A DNA stretch of 64,000 nt from contig NIOB01000010.1 of assembly GCA_002189105.1 (NCBI GenBank), positions 1 to 64,000 on the forward strand. Reading direction: 5' to 3'. The notes beneath the pieces are model-generated. The model was given only the letters and a program-made list of their open reading frames with translations, was not told where the DNA came from and did not search any database. Positions 1-8,503 of the stretch are shown here, piece after piece; position 1 is the stretch's first letter; each line of letters begins with the position of its first letter. The DNA comes from Saccharibacillus soli (GTDB lineage Bacteria > Bacillota > Bacilli > Paenibacillales > Paenibacillaceae). Both the position numbers and the translations under genes were made by a program.

Positions 1-203
1 TTAAGTTGCGATCCGAAGACCGACTTATCAAGAAAGCACCATGTGCTCGTTTTAAAACGTTGGCGATTCTCGATTGCTCAACAACCTTTTATTCTCACGA
101 TGACCGAAGCCACCGTTGTTCACTCGTTATCCAGTTTTCAAAGAACAAACTCGGTTATTCTTGCGTTCCTCGTCGTCGTTGTTGTCTCAGCGGCGACTTT
201 TAT

Positions 204-233
204 ATCTTATCACTTTCGTAAGCAGTTCGTCAA
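204..233 (-). promoter_or_regulatory. rRNA promoter P2
   Basis: On the minus strand TTGACG (228-233) and TAAGAT (204-209) are separated by 18 bp. This is the promoter nearest the rRNA leader and lies in an A/T-rich setting. Confidence 0.75.
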
Positions 234-322
234 GCACTTTTTTTAAAAAGTTTTTTTCAAACTCACAAGTGATATTTGCTTCACAGCGACTTAGCGCTGC
301 TGCCCTGCAAAGGGCGAGATTT

Positions 323-352
323 AATTTACCACGTATTCACCTAGCAAGTCAA
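323..352 (-). promoter_or_regulatory. rRNA promoter P1
   Basis: On the minus strand TTGACT (347-352) and TAAATT (323-328) are separated by 18 bp, about 120 bp upstream of P2. Tandem P1/P2 promoters are usual for rRNA operons of this group. Confidence 0.65.
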
Positions 353-407
353 CCCTTTTTCAAAAATTCATCCATTCATATGATAACTGTCTAGCCATTA
401 ACTCTTT

Positions 408-1277
408 CTAATCCACGCTATAGCGGATTTCTTCGCTCTGAAAAAGACTTCTACCTTCACGCGGCCACTGTTTGATTAAGGAGCGATAGACCAGCTTTCT
501 CACCACCATCGGCAGCTCTCGTTTCACATATCGAAGGTCGGGATGGCGAATTAATTCTTCAATCGTCCAGGGAACTCTACGGCTTCGCAGCACACGAATC
601 AATAGTCCTGTGCAATCAGCCATTTTCGACATGACGGAAAATTCGCAGGCTAATAGTACCAGCTCAACCCTCTCTTCCAGCGTCTCCTGACTAAAGGTTA
701 ACTGTTCGTACAGTTTATATACCTGCGCGCTATGCGTACGGATCTGGTTCCAGATCGTTTTCTCAGGATAGACCGCTTTTTGTACCAGCTCGATGCAAGC
801 CCAATGATGTAGAGACTTGAGCGTGCTGTAATAAGCATCCATCTCATGCCCTTCTGTCAGATGACGTTTTGCTTCCACATAGTGATGTAAGAATCGGGCA
901 AATTCAAAAAATAACCGCTGCTCCCGCAGAGGTTGTTCAAATCTTTCCACCTGCTGCCTGAGATGCAGGATCTGTCCATTCATATCATCCACCACTTCTC
1001 CTTGCAAAAAATAATGAACCAACGAACGATTTTCCCCTGTGACGATCCATCGCCTTAATTCTCCCGCTTGTAAGCTGAGCAGCTGATAGTGCACGCCGTT
1101 TTCGACCCGGTGATGCGTCTGCATCCCGGTTTCCGACTGTTCAAAGATCAAAAAGATGAGCACATCAAAATCTTGAAGCAGAGCACCATGAAAGGCTTCG
1201 CCGGGACGATAACAGGCAACAATCCCAAGAGGAATCGGTTCGTTGTCCGTCCAGTCACCAAACGTAAATGGATTCAA
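408..1277 (-). CDS. Nucleotidyltransferase-like protein (YgxA type)
   Basis: A 289-residue soluble protein beginning MNPFTFGDWTDNEPIP. I assign it to the YgxA-type nucleotidyltransferase-like family mainly from its position: in Bacillus subtilis ygxA lies between perR and the rrnD operon, and here the gene lies between perR and an rRNA promoter. The middle part is helical and rich in Glu, Leu and His (LHHYVEAKRHLTEGHEM), and the C-terminal part has many Arg residues. I see no signal peptide or membrane segment. The substrate is unknown, and the classical GS/DxD nucleotidyltransferase signature is not obvious, so the enzymatic name is tentative. Confidence 0.6.
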   Translation of the reverse strand: MNPFTFGDWTDNEPIPLGIVACYRPGEAFHGALLQDFDVLIFLIFEQSETGMQTHHRVENGVHYQLLSLQAGELRRWIVTGENRSLVHYFLQGEVVDDMNGQILHLRQQVERFEQPLREQRLFFEFARFLHHYVEAKRHLTEGHEMDAYYSTLKSLHHWACIELVQKAVYPEKTIWNQIRTHSAQVYKLYEQLTFSQETLEERVELVLLACEFSVMSKMADCTGLLIRVLRSRRVPWTIEELIRHPDLRYVKRELPMVVRKLVYRSLIKQWPREGRSLFQSEEIRYSVD

Positions 1278-1423
1278 GTTGACTTCCTCCTCCCAAGTGG
1301 GCCGCTCCGCGATCCGATTTTGCGGTCAAACGCATCGAGATTGGCGTTTGACCGTCCCTTGTTATTCTACGCCAAATGTTCTATTCCTTCTTCTTGATAG
1401 AAGGACATTCTCAATCCTTTTGC

Positions 1424-3139
1424 TTATTTGCCATTTACCGTCTGAAGAATCTTCCAGGCTTCCTCAGAGGCAAAGCTGCGTGTCCAGCTTGCGACTCCGG
1501 CAAGCTTATACTGTTCGACAAGATTAACGCGACGTTTAAGCGATTCCCCATCTTCCAGCCAGATTCGCTTGGTAGCTCCGTCTTCTACATATTCCACATA
1601 ATTTTGGCCGGCTTCCTCCAGGAACTGCTTTTTGGCTCCATTTTCGGCAACCAATCGCTGAGAAGTCTCCATGCCCACAGCTGAAGAAGACATCTTGGTC
1701 TTGCCATCCTGTTCGGATTCCGTCCAGACACGAGTGTACAAAGGAACGCCCAGAACCAGCTTGGATGACGGCACTTCATCCTCGGTCAAAATTCGCTTAA
1801 TCGCCTTCTCTACCCAGGGGAGCGATGCCACCGAGCCAGCTTCGGGACTGCTTGCCCAATGTTCGTCGTAAGCCATCACCATCATGAAGTCCACCGTATC
1901 GCCCAGTGCACGACGGTCTAAAAAGGCCGACCACATCTCGGTGGAGGACTTAGGGGTGACGTCGATCGAAACAGTGAGTCCTTGGGCACGCGCCTGAACA
2001 GTAAATTCGCGCACATATTCAATCAGCGGTGCTTTGTCTTCGGTATATACATTCTCAAAGTCCAAGTTGATGCCATCCAGCTTAAACTGCTTCGCGTAGG
2101 CCAACACTTGGGTGATGGATCGCGCGCGCGTATCGTAATCTTTTAGCATGTCGCGTGTCCAGTCCGCTTCAAATCCATTACTGAATAAGCCCCAGACCTG
2201 CTTCCCCCGGTTATGGGCGCGTCCCACGTAGGCGGAATCCGCCTTGCTGCTAACGTTTCCCTGGCCATCTTTTAATGCGAACCAGGTTGGACTTACGACG
2301 TTGATCCCCTTCATTTCTTCAATAACATCCGGCTTGGGCTTGCGTTCATATACGGCTTCCCAGGCCAGATTGATTTTTTGTCCTGCCCATTCGCGTGAAG
2401 CCGCCGTCTCTTTGGTCTTCAAGGAAGGAATCTGCTCTTCGCTGCCCAGCTTCAGCTCCTCGCTGCTTATGTAACCCGAATGTCCATCATGAGTCTGCGC
2501 ATAGATCCACTTTCCCTGCTTATTCCAGATGCGAAGGGGAGTTCCTTCTTTCAGATCGGCAACGATAGGCGCCTTGACGGAAGCTTCGCTTCGCAATTTG
2601 GGAGAACGAAGCCAGCCGGCATCCACTGCGGAGGCATCCTGGAATTGATCGCCTGCCTTCAGTACGATTACACTGCCCTTCGGATTGTCCTCGGCGATCT
2701 GAATCCCATACATCCGCTCAAGCGGCTCGACAGGCACATACAGCACGCCGTCTACCTCTTCCAATGTGGTATTCAGCGCATAACTGGCTCCATTGAGATC
2801 AGCTTCCTTGCTGTCTTTTTTTAAGACCAGCATGTCATGTGAAGTAGTCAGGATCGCCGTCTCCTTGTCCGGGTCACCGTAAGCATACGTATCAATCTGC
2901 TTCTGTACCAGAGAGAGCGGAAGCTTCAGCGTTTCCCCCTCTCCCCTAGCCACATAACCACTCCATTGTCCCTCTATAAAAACGGGTTTATCCTTCCCGA
3001 TCCATTCTGGTTCTTCATGCGAGAAGTTCGGCAGAAATTGCCACACTCCCCAAGCCGCACCTGCGATGACTACGCCCAGCAGCAGCGTTTTGCCTAAACG
3101 ATTCTTCTTCCGAACGCCTCCACGCCTGCTTCTACTCAC
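1424..3139 (-). CDS. Membrane-anchored GH18 glycosyl hydrolase with SH3-type domain
   Basis: A 571-residue protein with a GTG start. A basic N-terminus (MSRSRRGGVRKKNRLGK) precedes one hydrophobic segment at about 18-36, so the protein is anchored or secreted. Residues 50-160 resemble the stalk/copper-amine-oxidase-N type domain, and about 175-235 form a bacterial SH3 domain (LRSEASVKAPIVADL, GYISSEELKL) expected to bind cell wall. From about 255 follows a glycoside hydrolase 18 barrel with the motif LDGINLDFEN, where E362 is the expected catalytic acid and D360 assists. Known relatives include spore-cortex and peptidoglycan N-acetylglucosaminidases such as YaaH and YdhD. A role in wall or spore-coat remodelling is an inference. 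The gene separates perR from the ygxA-like gene. Confidence 0.85.
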   Translation of the reverse strand: MSRSRRGGVRKKNRLGKTLLLGVVIAGAAWGVWQFLPNFSHEEPEWIGKDKPVFIEGQWSGYVARGEGETLKLPLSLVQKQIDTYAYGDPDKETAILTTSHDMLVLKKDSKEADLNGASYALNTTLEEVDGVLYVPVEPLERMYGIQIAEDNPKGSVIVLKAGDQFQDASAVDAGWLRSPKLRSEASVKAPIVADLKEGTPLRIWNKQGKWIYAQTHDGHSGYISSEELKLGSEEQIPSLKTKETAASREWAGQKINLAWEAVYERKPKPDVIEEMKGINVVSPTWFALKDGQGNVSSKADSAYVGRAHNRGKQVWGLFSNGFEADWTRDMLKDYDTRARSITQVLAYAKQFKLDGINLDFENVYTEDKAPLIEYVREFTVQARAQGLTVSIDVTPKSSTEMWSAFLDRRALGDTVDFMMVMAYDEHWASSPEAGSVASLPWVEKAIKRILTEDEVPSSKLVLGVPLYTRVWTESEQDGKTKMSSSAVGMETSQRLVAENGAKKQFLEEAGQNYVEYVEDGATKRIWLEDGESLKRRVNLVEQYKLAGVASWTRSFASEEAWKILQTVNGK

Positions 3140-3183
3140 TTGTTAACAGCTTCCCTTCTGCACCTTATGCCAGGATACGCCAT

Positions 3184-3221
3184 AAAAAAAAGCGCGGGAG
3201 CCTTAGTCGGCTCCACACGCC
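3184..3221 (-). terminator. Rho-independent terminator after perR
   Basis: On the minus strand the stem GGAGCC/GGCTCC, extended by GC pairs, is followed by eight T residues. It lies 17 bp after the perR stop. Confidence 0.85.
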
Positions 3222-3237
3222 CTATTGTAAGCAAACG

Positions 3238-3663
3238 TTAATGTTCGCTGCAACTTTTGCACACTCCGTAAACTTCCAGACGGTGCCCTTTGACCGCAAA
3301 TCCTGTCGATTGTGCCGCAGCGTACTCGACTTCCTTCAGATAAGGATGATGGAAATCTTCGATCTTGCCGCACTTCTCACAGATAATATGATAATGCTCG
3401 CTGACGTTGGCATCAAACCGACTGGAGTTATCGCCATAAGTCAGCTCATGGATCATCCCGGCTTCGATCAGCATCTTGAGATTATTATAAACGGTGGCGA
3501 CACTCATACTTGGAAATTGAGGACACAGCGCGCGATAGATCTCGTCCGCGGTCGGATGACCCATATTTTCCATGAGGTAGGTCAAAATAGCATGTCTTTG
3601 GGGAGTGATGCGTACACCGTTGATTTTCAGCTGTTCTAAAGCATGTTGCACGCGTGTCGTCAT
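3238..3663 (-). CDS. perR: Peroxide-responsive repressor PerR (Fur family)
   Basis: A 141-residue Fur-family regulator. The N-terminal winged helix (residues 1-80) carries the typical [12 protein letters not shown] and [10 protein letters not shown] recognition region. The dimerisation half has two CXXC pairs (CEKC and CKSC) for structural zinc. The metal-sensing residues fit PerR rather than Fur or Zur: Asp in [12 protein letters not shown] and Asp in KIEDFHHP match the Fe/Mn site oxidised by hydrogen peroxide in Bacillus subtilis PerR. The start is fixed by AAGGAGGAG eight bases upstream, and a good promoter precedes it. The neighbouring ygxA-like gene and rRNA operon match Bacillus gene order. 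It is expected to repress catalase, Dps-like and related peroxide-defence genes. Confidence 0.93.
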   Translation of the reverse strand: MTTRVQHALEQLKINGVRITPQRHAILTYLMENMGHPTADEIYRALCPQFPSMSVATVYNNLKMLIEAGMIHELTYGDNSSRFDANVSEHYHIICEKCGKIEDFHHPYLKEVEYAAAQSTGFAVKGHRLEVYGVCKSCSEH

Positions 3664-3702
3664 CTCATTCTCCTCCTTGACTTTTTCCTCGGGTTACTCT
3701 TC

Positions 3703-3732
3703 ATTGTACGTTTTTTGAACATTTTTTGTCAA
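3703..3732 (-). promoter_or_regulatory. perR promoter
   Basis: On the minus strand TTGACA (3727-3732) and TACAAT (3703-3708) are separated by 18 bp, 40 bp upstream of the perR ATG. I see no convincing PerR box (TTATAAT-N-ATTATAA) over it. Confidence 0.75.
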
Positions 3733-3758
3733 CGTGTGAACTCTACCGATTCTACAGA

Positions 3759-5021
3759 TCATTCGCTTCGATAGATATTCAGATCGCCATTGCCATCCAC
3801 GTTCACCGTATATTCTCCATCGCCATATGTTCCCTTGAGGGTACGGTCTTCAATCGCAAACGGCAGCTCGCTGCGAATATCGCCGTAACCATTGGAGCCA
3901 TTCATCTCATAATTGCCGAATGACGGCAGCGTCAGATCAATGCGTCCCACGGCACTGTAAACCGACCAATCCCCATTCACAGTGCGGGAGCTGACCTTAA
4001 TATTCCCGTTAAGCGTCTGCGCGGACAGCCCGAAATTCACCCCGTCCACCGCAATGCTGCCGTTTCGGGTATCAATCGCAATGTCGCCGATTGTACCTGT
4101 GGTTGTAACGTTGCCCAAAATGGTAGTGAGGTTGGCGGAGCCTGCTACATTGGAACTCTCAATATCGCCCTGCTGGGTATCCGCCTTGACGTTCCCCGCC
4201 ACAGTATCGATATGGATGCCCCCTCTGGATGTAGAAGCCGTAATACTGCCTACCACATTTTTAAAATCCAGCTTGCCGCCGCCTGTCTGTACGGAGATCG
4301 AACGCAGCGCCTGTACGCCATTTAAGGTTACGGAGCCGCCATTCGTCCGAACATTCATATCGAAGCTCCGTTCAGGCGGCAGCAGGATCTCCAGATCAAC
4401 TCGAGGCTGTCGGCGCCCCGATGTTCCGTAAGGTTCGGATTGTGTCATGAGAGTCAAAGTTTGCCCCTCACTCACCTTTACTCCAGTCTTCTCGGCAATT
4501 GCTTTTGCTTCTTCAGGCGTCGCCTGATCGACCCAGACGGTACTGCGAATCCGAATCCGATCCGAGAATCCACGGCGAATCACAATATCTCCATTGATGC
4601 CTTCTACCGATAACCCCGTCATTTCCAAAGAAGCGGCTACATCGACAGAAGGTTTGGCGAACTTATTGCCTTCGGCCTCACTGAATTCAATGGAAGAACT
4701 GGTGAGATCCAGACTGACTTTATTCCACAGGTGCAGGTAATGGTTCTGCTGCGTAACGATAAAAACAGAGATACTGAGCAGCGAGGCGATAAACATGCCA
4801 GCCAGATCGATACGAAAACGGCGGCCCATTCCCTTGCGACGACGGAACACCAGCAGCATGACCAAATATTCCAGTCCCCATAACACAAATACAGCTGGCC
4901 AGAAACGAACCAATTGCAGCATATCGTCACGGCCCCGCAGCTCGTCACTGAGCAGCAGCAGACCTACTCCCACCAGTACAAGTGATGCCGTCCAGCGTCC
5001 AATCCGAATCTTAGGAATCAT
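3759..5021 (-). CDS. DUF4097-type beta-repeat membrane protein with LiaF-like membrane region
   Basis: A 420-residue protein. I chose the ATG at 5021 because AAGGAGG lies seven bases upstream and it overlaps the preceding gene by 11 bases. Residues 1-100 contain three or four hydrophobic segments (WTASLVLVGVGLLLLSDE, FWPAVFVLWGLEYLVMLLV, GMFIASLLSISVFIVT) as in LiaI/LiaF-type proteins. The rest is a long series of short beta repeats with G-I/V-N and T-x-N-G patterns (VQTGGGKLDFKNV, IDTRNGSIAVDGVNF) typical of DUF4097 adhesin-like domains. The region after the membrane segments should lie outside the cell. Such proteins often occur with envelope-stress modules, but no two-component partner is adjacent. 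The function is not known. Confidence 0.75.
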   Translation of the reverse strand: MIPKIRIGRWTASLVLVGVGLLLLSDELRGRDDMLQLVRFWPAVFVLWGLEYLVMLLVFRRRKGMGRRFRIDLAGMFIASLLSISVFIVTQQNHYLHLWNKVSLDLTSSSIEFSEAEGNKFAKPSVDVAASLEMTGLSVEGINGDIVIRRGFSDRIRIRSTVWVDQATPEEAKAIAEKTGVKVSEGQTLTLMTQSEPYGTSGRRQPRVDLEILLPPERSFDMNVRTNGGSVTLNGVQALRSISVQTGGGKLDFKNVVGSITASTSRGGIHIDTVAGNVKADTQQGDIESSNVAGSANLTTILGNVTTTGTIGDIAIDTRNGSIAVDGVNFGLSAQTLNGNIKVSSRTVNGDWSVYSAVGRIDLTLPSFGNYEMNGSNGYGDIRSELPFAIEDRTLKGTYGDGEYTVNVDGNGDLNIYRSE

Positions 5022-5583
5022 GAGTGCCCTCCTTACCCGCAGGCTGAGGTGGCTCTGCTGGATGGGAATGCGGCTGAGGCGTTGCGGCACGTCGAATACT
5101 GAAAATCTGAGCTACCGCAAAACCGAGACCCAAAATCACCAGGCTCGCAGCAGCCATCTCACGTCCATAGGACTCCATAAGCTGGCGGAACCAAAGTGGA
5201 CGACTGTGCAGCACCAGCAGCAGGACACCTTCCCCAAGTAAAATGAGCGCAAACGTCATGCTCCGGCGCCAGTCATAAAGCTCATTCACCCGGGTTCTGC
5301 GCCGCACATTTACGCGATCGGTAGCCTGAAGCACATCGTACACACTGTAGAAATAAATGACAGGAACCATCAGTCCAAGCAAAATGAGCAGGGGAACGTT
5401 GATCTTGATGCCCGTTGCCGAAAAATAGAGCAGCGCTTCGATGACCAATATAATTGTTAAGATGAAAGCAAGACCCTTTTGAATCAGTCCCAGATAAATA
5501 TGCCCTGTGCCCGGAATAACGGCGGACAGCAGACAGGCGATTAACTTGCGCTTTGGCTTGTTGTTCTTGCGCAGCTTGACCAT
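5011..5583 (-). CDS. Multi-pass membrane protein
   Basis: A 190-residue protein with a strongly basic N-terminus (MVKLRKNNKPKRK) and about five hydrophobic segments, including CLLSAVIPGTGHIYLGLIQKG, a pattern reminiscent of TM2-type and YidC-neighbour small membrane proteins. It ends in a Pro/His-rich cytoplasmic tail. The stop overlaps the start of the DUF4097 protein by 11 bases, so the two are translationally coupled and probably work together in the membrane. AGGAGGGG precedes the ATG. I cannot assign a precise function. Confidence 0.7.
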   Translation of the reverse strand: MVKLRKNNKPKRKLIACLLSAVIPGTGHIYLGLIQKGLAFILTIILVIEALLYFSATGIKINVPLLILLGLMVPVIYFYSVYDVLQATDRVNVRRRTRVNELYDWRRSMTFALILLGEGVLLLVLHSRPLWFRQLMESYGREMAAASLVILGLGFAVAQIFSIRRAATPQPHSHPAEPPQPAGKEGTHDS

Positions 5584-5619
5584 GATGACCCCCTCCTATG
5601 GCGCAGCCGATTGACTGGA

Positions 5620-6333
5620 TTACTCGATTGCCACCGAATAGACACCATCCATACGCAGCAATTGATGAGTCATCTCGGCGGGGTCCATCCTTTTTTCCGA
5701 GGTGAGGTGCATGACCACTTCCGCAACAGACGAGGTGGAACCGGGATCGGTAGCCGGACTATCTCCGCCCATATGCACCTCCATCTTGCGGATGCGCACC
5801 TCACGTTCCTTCATAAACGTCGATACATTCTCCATCAGTCCGCTGCCTGTTCGTCCTCTTACCGTTACGATATGCGTATGATGCCCTCTAATGTAACGCT
5901 GCTCCACCACATTCAATACCAGAAGCGTCAGGAAGACAAACAGGGTCGTCAGAATGGCTGCAAAGTAGAAACCGGCGCCTACCGCCAGACCGATCGCAGC
6001 TACGACCCACAGTGAGGCCGCAGTCGTCAGACCGGTAATCGACTTTCCAGTAAACAAGATCGTACCCGCTCCCAGAAATCCAATCCCGGAAATGACGGCT
6101 GTAGCCAGACGCGCCGGGTCCACTCTCACACTGGGCTGATCGACGAACGCGACAAAACCGTACATCGATAGCAGCATAATCAGGGTGGAACCTACCGAAA
6201 CCAGGATATGCGTACGTAAGCCTGCGGCATGACTGGAGCGTTCACGCTCCCAGCCGATAAGTCCCCCAAGCAGAACCGCACAGACCAGACGAAGCAAAAT
6301 GTGAATATTATCGATAACCCAGGGATTCGTCAT
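5620..6333 (-). CDS. MgtC/SapB family membrane protein
   Basis: A 237-residue protein. The N-terminal 150 residues have the MgtC/SapB signature: LLRLVCAVLLGGLIGWERER followed by AAGLRTHILVSVGSTLIML, SGIGFLGAGTI and TTAASLWVVAAIG, with four to five membrane helices. A soluble C-terminal domain of about 80 residues (VTVRGRTGSGLMENVSTFM) resembles an ACT-like tail. In Salmonella MgtC helps survival at low magnesium by inhibiting the F1Fo ATPase. In Gram-positive soil bacteria its role is less clear. No magnesium riboswitch precedes it, and only about 40 bp separate it from the gene upstream. Confidence 0.85.
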   Translation of the reverse strand: MTNPWVIDNIHILLRLVCAVLLGGLIGWERERSSHAAGLRTHILVSVGSTLIMLLSMYGFVAFVDQPSVRVDPARLATAVISGIGFLGAGTILFTGKSITGLTTAASLWVVAAIGLAVGAGFYFAAILTTLFVFLTLLVLNVVEQRYIRGHHTHIVTVRGRTGSGLMENVSTFMKEREVRIRKMEVHMGGDSPATDPGSTSSVAEVVMHLTSEKRMDPAEMTHQLLRMDGVYSVAIE

Positions 6334-6375
6334 GTCCTTGTTACTCCTTCTTCATTCAATCCATCTATCCGTCCA

Positions 6376-6873
6376 TCAAAGTCGTCCATCAGAATCAGAG
6401 AACCAGCCACCTGATCTGCCCGTGCGCCGCATGGTAGTCAATTCGACGCCCGGAGCAATATACTCACTTTTAAACGGCACGAACCCGAATCCGGTATACA
6501 GATTCATGGCAGGCTGATTCTGCGTACCGGTAGAGACGATATACGACCGGAAATTTGGATATTTGGCAAACACATATTGAATTAGCTCACTGGCGATTCC
6601 CTGACGGAAATGATCCGGCCGTACCATCATTCGGGTCAAGGTTAGTTCACCCGGCGATTCCTCTTCGACGGCAATGGCGCCAACCAATTCGTCTTCTGCG
6701 TTCACATAACCGTAGAAGACATCCTGGCTGCCTTTTAACGTCTCCAGGGTATCGGCCAACGGCGGAATCTCGTCGAAGCCGATCAGCCTGGCTTCCAAAC
6801 GATAAGCTACCGTCTGCAAACGCAGCAGCTCCTCGACGCGGTGATCGTCTGTCATATCCAGCTTATGAATCAT
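6376..6873 (-). CDS. GNAT family N-acetyltransferase
   Basis: A 165-residue protein. The ATG at 6873 (MIHKLDMTDDHRVEELL) is preferred over the one six bases upstream because GAGGGG is then spaced correctly. The acetyl-CoA binding region is clear: LTRMMVRPDHFRQGIASELIQYVF fits the V-x-P-x-x-R-x-x-G-I/V-G/A motif A. A second conserved part, QPAMNLYTGFGFVP, is the usual motif B. The substrate, either a small molecule or a protein N-terminus, cannot be predicted. The gene lies just upstream of mgtC on the same strand. Confidence 0.8.
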   Translation of the reverse strand: MIHKLDMTDDHRVEELLRLQTVAYRLEARLIGFDEIPPLADTLETLKGSQDVFYGYVNAEDELVGAIAVEEESPGELTLTRMMVRPDHFRQGIASELIQYVFAKYPNFRSYIVSTGTQNQPAMNLYTGFGFVPFKSEYIAPGVELTTMRRTGRSGGWFSDSDGRL

Positions 6874-6966
6874 GCCCATCCCCTCGCTTCTTCTCTATTA
6901 TTAACCGGATTTCAGCTTCGTTTCTCGCATCCTGCCATAAGCAAGCTTGGAAAGGGCATGACGAAA

Positions 6967-6992
6967 GACGCGTCCGCTTGCACGAACGCGCC
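6967..6992 (-). terminator. Possible terminator after gatB
   Basis: On the minus strand GGCGCGTTCG and CGGACGCGTC form a 10-bp stem with a six-base loop, followed by only three T residues. The position fits the end of the gatCAB operon, but the T-run is weak. Confidence 0.4.
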
Positions 6993-7032
6993 TTCCATAA
7001 CGCCGAAAGGCTGGTGAACGATCAGATCTGGA

Positions 7033-8469
7033 TCAGTTCTGAAGCAGTTCCAGGAGCAGCTTGTTGACCAGCCCCGGATTCGCTTTGCCTTTGCTCTGTT
7101 TCATTACCTGACCAACCAGGAAGCCGATGGCCTTATCCTTACCCGCTCGGTAATCCTCAACCGACTGCGGATTGGCAGCCACCACTTCAACCACGATCGC
7201 CTTGATAGCTCCCTCGTCGCTGATCTGCACAAGCCCTTGTTCTTCTACGATCTGCTGCGGAAGCTTGCCGCTTGCCAGCATTTCCTTGAATACCGTCTTG
7301 GCAATCTTGTTGCTGACTGTCCCTTTGCCGATCAAGCCGACAAGTTCACCCAGTCCCTTGCCCGTAAGCGGAACGGCACTCAGTTCCAGACCACTGGTAT
7401 TGAGGTGACCCAGCAGGTCGCCCATGATCCAGTTGGAGACGGATTTGGCATCTTCCGTATAGGCCAAACTCTCTTCAAACAGATCCGCGAGCGGTTTGGA
7501 AGACGTAATGACCTGCGCATCATAAGCAGGGAGTCCGTAGTCGGCGCTGTAGCGAGCACGGCGAGCGTCAGGAAGTTCAGGGATGGTGGCCTGGATCTTC
7601 TCTTTCCAGTCGGCACCGATCTCGACCGTAACGAGATCCGGGTCCGGGAAGTAGCGATAATCATGCGCTTCTTCCTTGCCGCGCATGGAGAAAGTCTGTC
7701 CCTTCGTCTCGTCCCAACGGCGTGTCTCCTGGATGACTTGTCCGCCCTCGTCCAGAATCTCGGCCTGACGAACCTCTTCATATTCCAGACCGCGCTGTAC
7801 GCCGCGGAAGGAGTTCATGTTCTTCAATTCGGCGCGGATGCCGAACTCTTCCTGACCCTGCGGACGCAAGCTGATATTGGCATCGCAGCGCAGCGAACCT
7901 TCTTCCATCTTCACGTCCGACACTTCGCAGTATTGCATAATCGCACGCATCTTCTCCAGATAAGCACGCGCTTCTTCCGGCGAAGAAATCTCCGGTTCGG
8001 AGACGATCTCAATCAGCGGCGTGCCTACGCGGTTGAAGTCCACAAGGGAACCAAAGGCTCCTGTGTGCGTCAGTTTGCCCGCGTCTTCTTCCAGATGCAG
8101 GCGGGTGATGCCAATCCGCTTGGTCTTGCCATCGACTTCAATGTCGATCCAGCCGTGTTCCCCGATTGGACGAGCGGCTTGGGAGATCTGATACGCCTTG
8201 GGCGAATCGGGATAGAAATAGTTCTTGCGGTCGAAATGGCTGATGTCGGCGATCTGGCAGTTCAGTGCCATCGCGGCCTTGATGGCATATTCGACTGCCT
8301 GACGGTTCAATACCGGAAGAACGCCGGGATGCCCGAGGCAGACCGGGCAGGTATGCGTATTGGGCGGGGCTCCAAATTCGGTGGAACAGCCGCAGAAGAT
8401 CTTGGTCTTGGTATGCAGCTCAACGTGCACTTCAAGTCCAATGACCGTTTCGTATTGTACGGTGGACAT
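7033..8469 (-). CDS. gatB: Asp-tRNA(Asn)/Glu-tRNA(Gln) amidotransferase subunit B
   Basis: A 478-residue protein starting [18 protein letters not shown]. An in-frame ATG nine bases upstream (8478) is also possible, but the family start and length (about 476) fit 8469. It has the GatB kinase-like domain with [19 protein letters not shown] zinc-binding cysteines, GLEVHVEL, and [11 protein letters not shown], then the C-terminal YqeY-like tail domain that grips the tRNA elbow. It phosphorylates glutamyl- or aspartyl-tRNA and passes ammonia from GatA to form Gln-tRNA or Asn-tRNA in organisms that lack GlnRS. It is the last gene of gatC-gatA-gatB, 34 bases after gatA. Confidence 0.96.
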   Translation of the reverse strand: MSTVQYETVIGLEVHVELHTKTKIFCGCSTEFGAPPNTHTCPVCLGHPGVLPVLNRQAVEYAIKAAMALNCQIADISHFDRKNYFYPDSPKAYQISQAARPIGEHGWIDIEVDGKTKRIGITRLHLEEDAGKLTHTGAFGSLVDFNRVGTPLIEIVSEPEISSPEEARAYLEKMRAIMQYCEVSDVKMEEGSLRCDANISLRPQGQEEFGIRAELKNMNSFRGVQRGLEYEEVRQAEILDEGGQVIQETRRWDETKGQTFSMRGKEEAHDYRYFPDPDLVTVEIGADWKEKIQATIPELPDARRARYSADYGLPAYDAQVITSSKPLADLFEESLAYTEDAKSVSNWIMGDLLGHLNTSGLELSAVPLTGKGLGELVGLIGKGTVSNKIAKTVFKEMLASGKLPQQIVEEQGLVQISDEGAIKAIVVEVVAANPQSVEDYRAGKDKAIGFLVGQVMKQSKGKANPGLVNKLLLELLQN

Positions 8470-8503
8470 TACAGGCATTTCCTCCTCTATCAACGCACGC
8501 GGA

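Larger units (their letters stand above)
1..400 (-). promoter_or_regulatory. rRNA operon promoter and 5' leader (operon runs off left edge)
   Basis: Read on the minus strand this stretch has two promoters in tandem followed by a leader with the element TTTGTTCTTTGAAAACTGG (125-149), which is typical of rRNA leaders and spacers in Bacillus and Paenibacillus. The 16S gene itself would start left of base 1. The upstream neighbours are a ygxA-like gene and perR, the order next to rrnD in Bacillus subtilis. The leader identity rests on the boxA-like element, the strong promoters and the synteny, because no mature rRNA sequence is in view. Confidence 0.75.

Noticed and set aside
6334-6375. Magnesium riboswitch before mgtC
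   Set aside because: Only about 40 bp lie between the genes, too few for an M-box.
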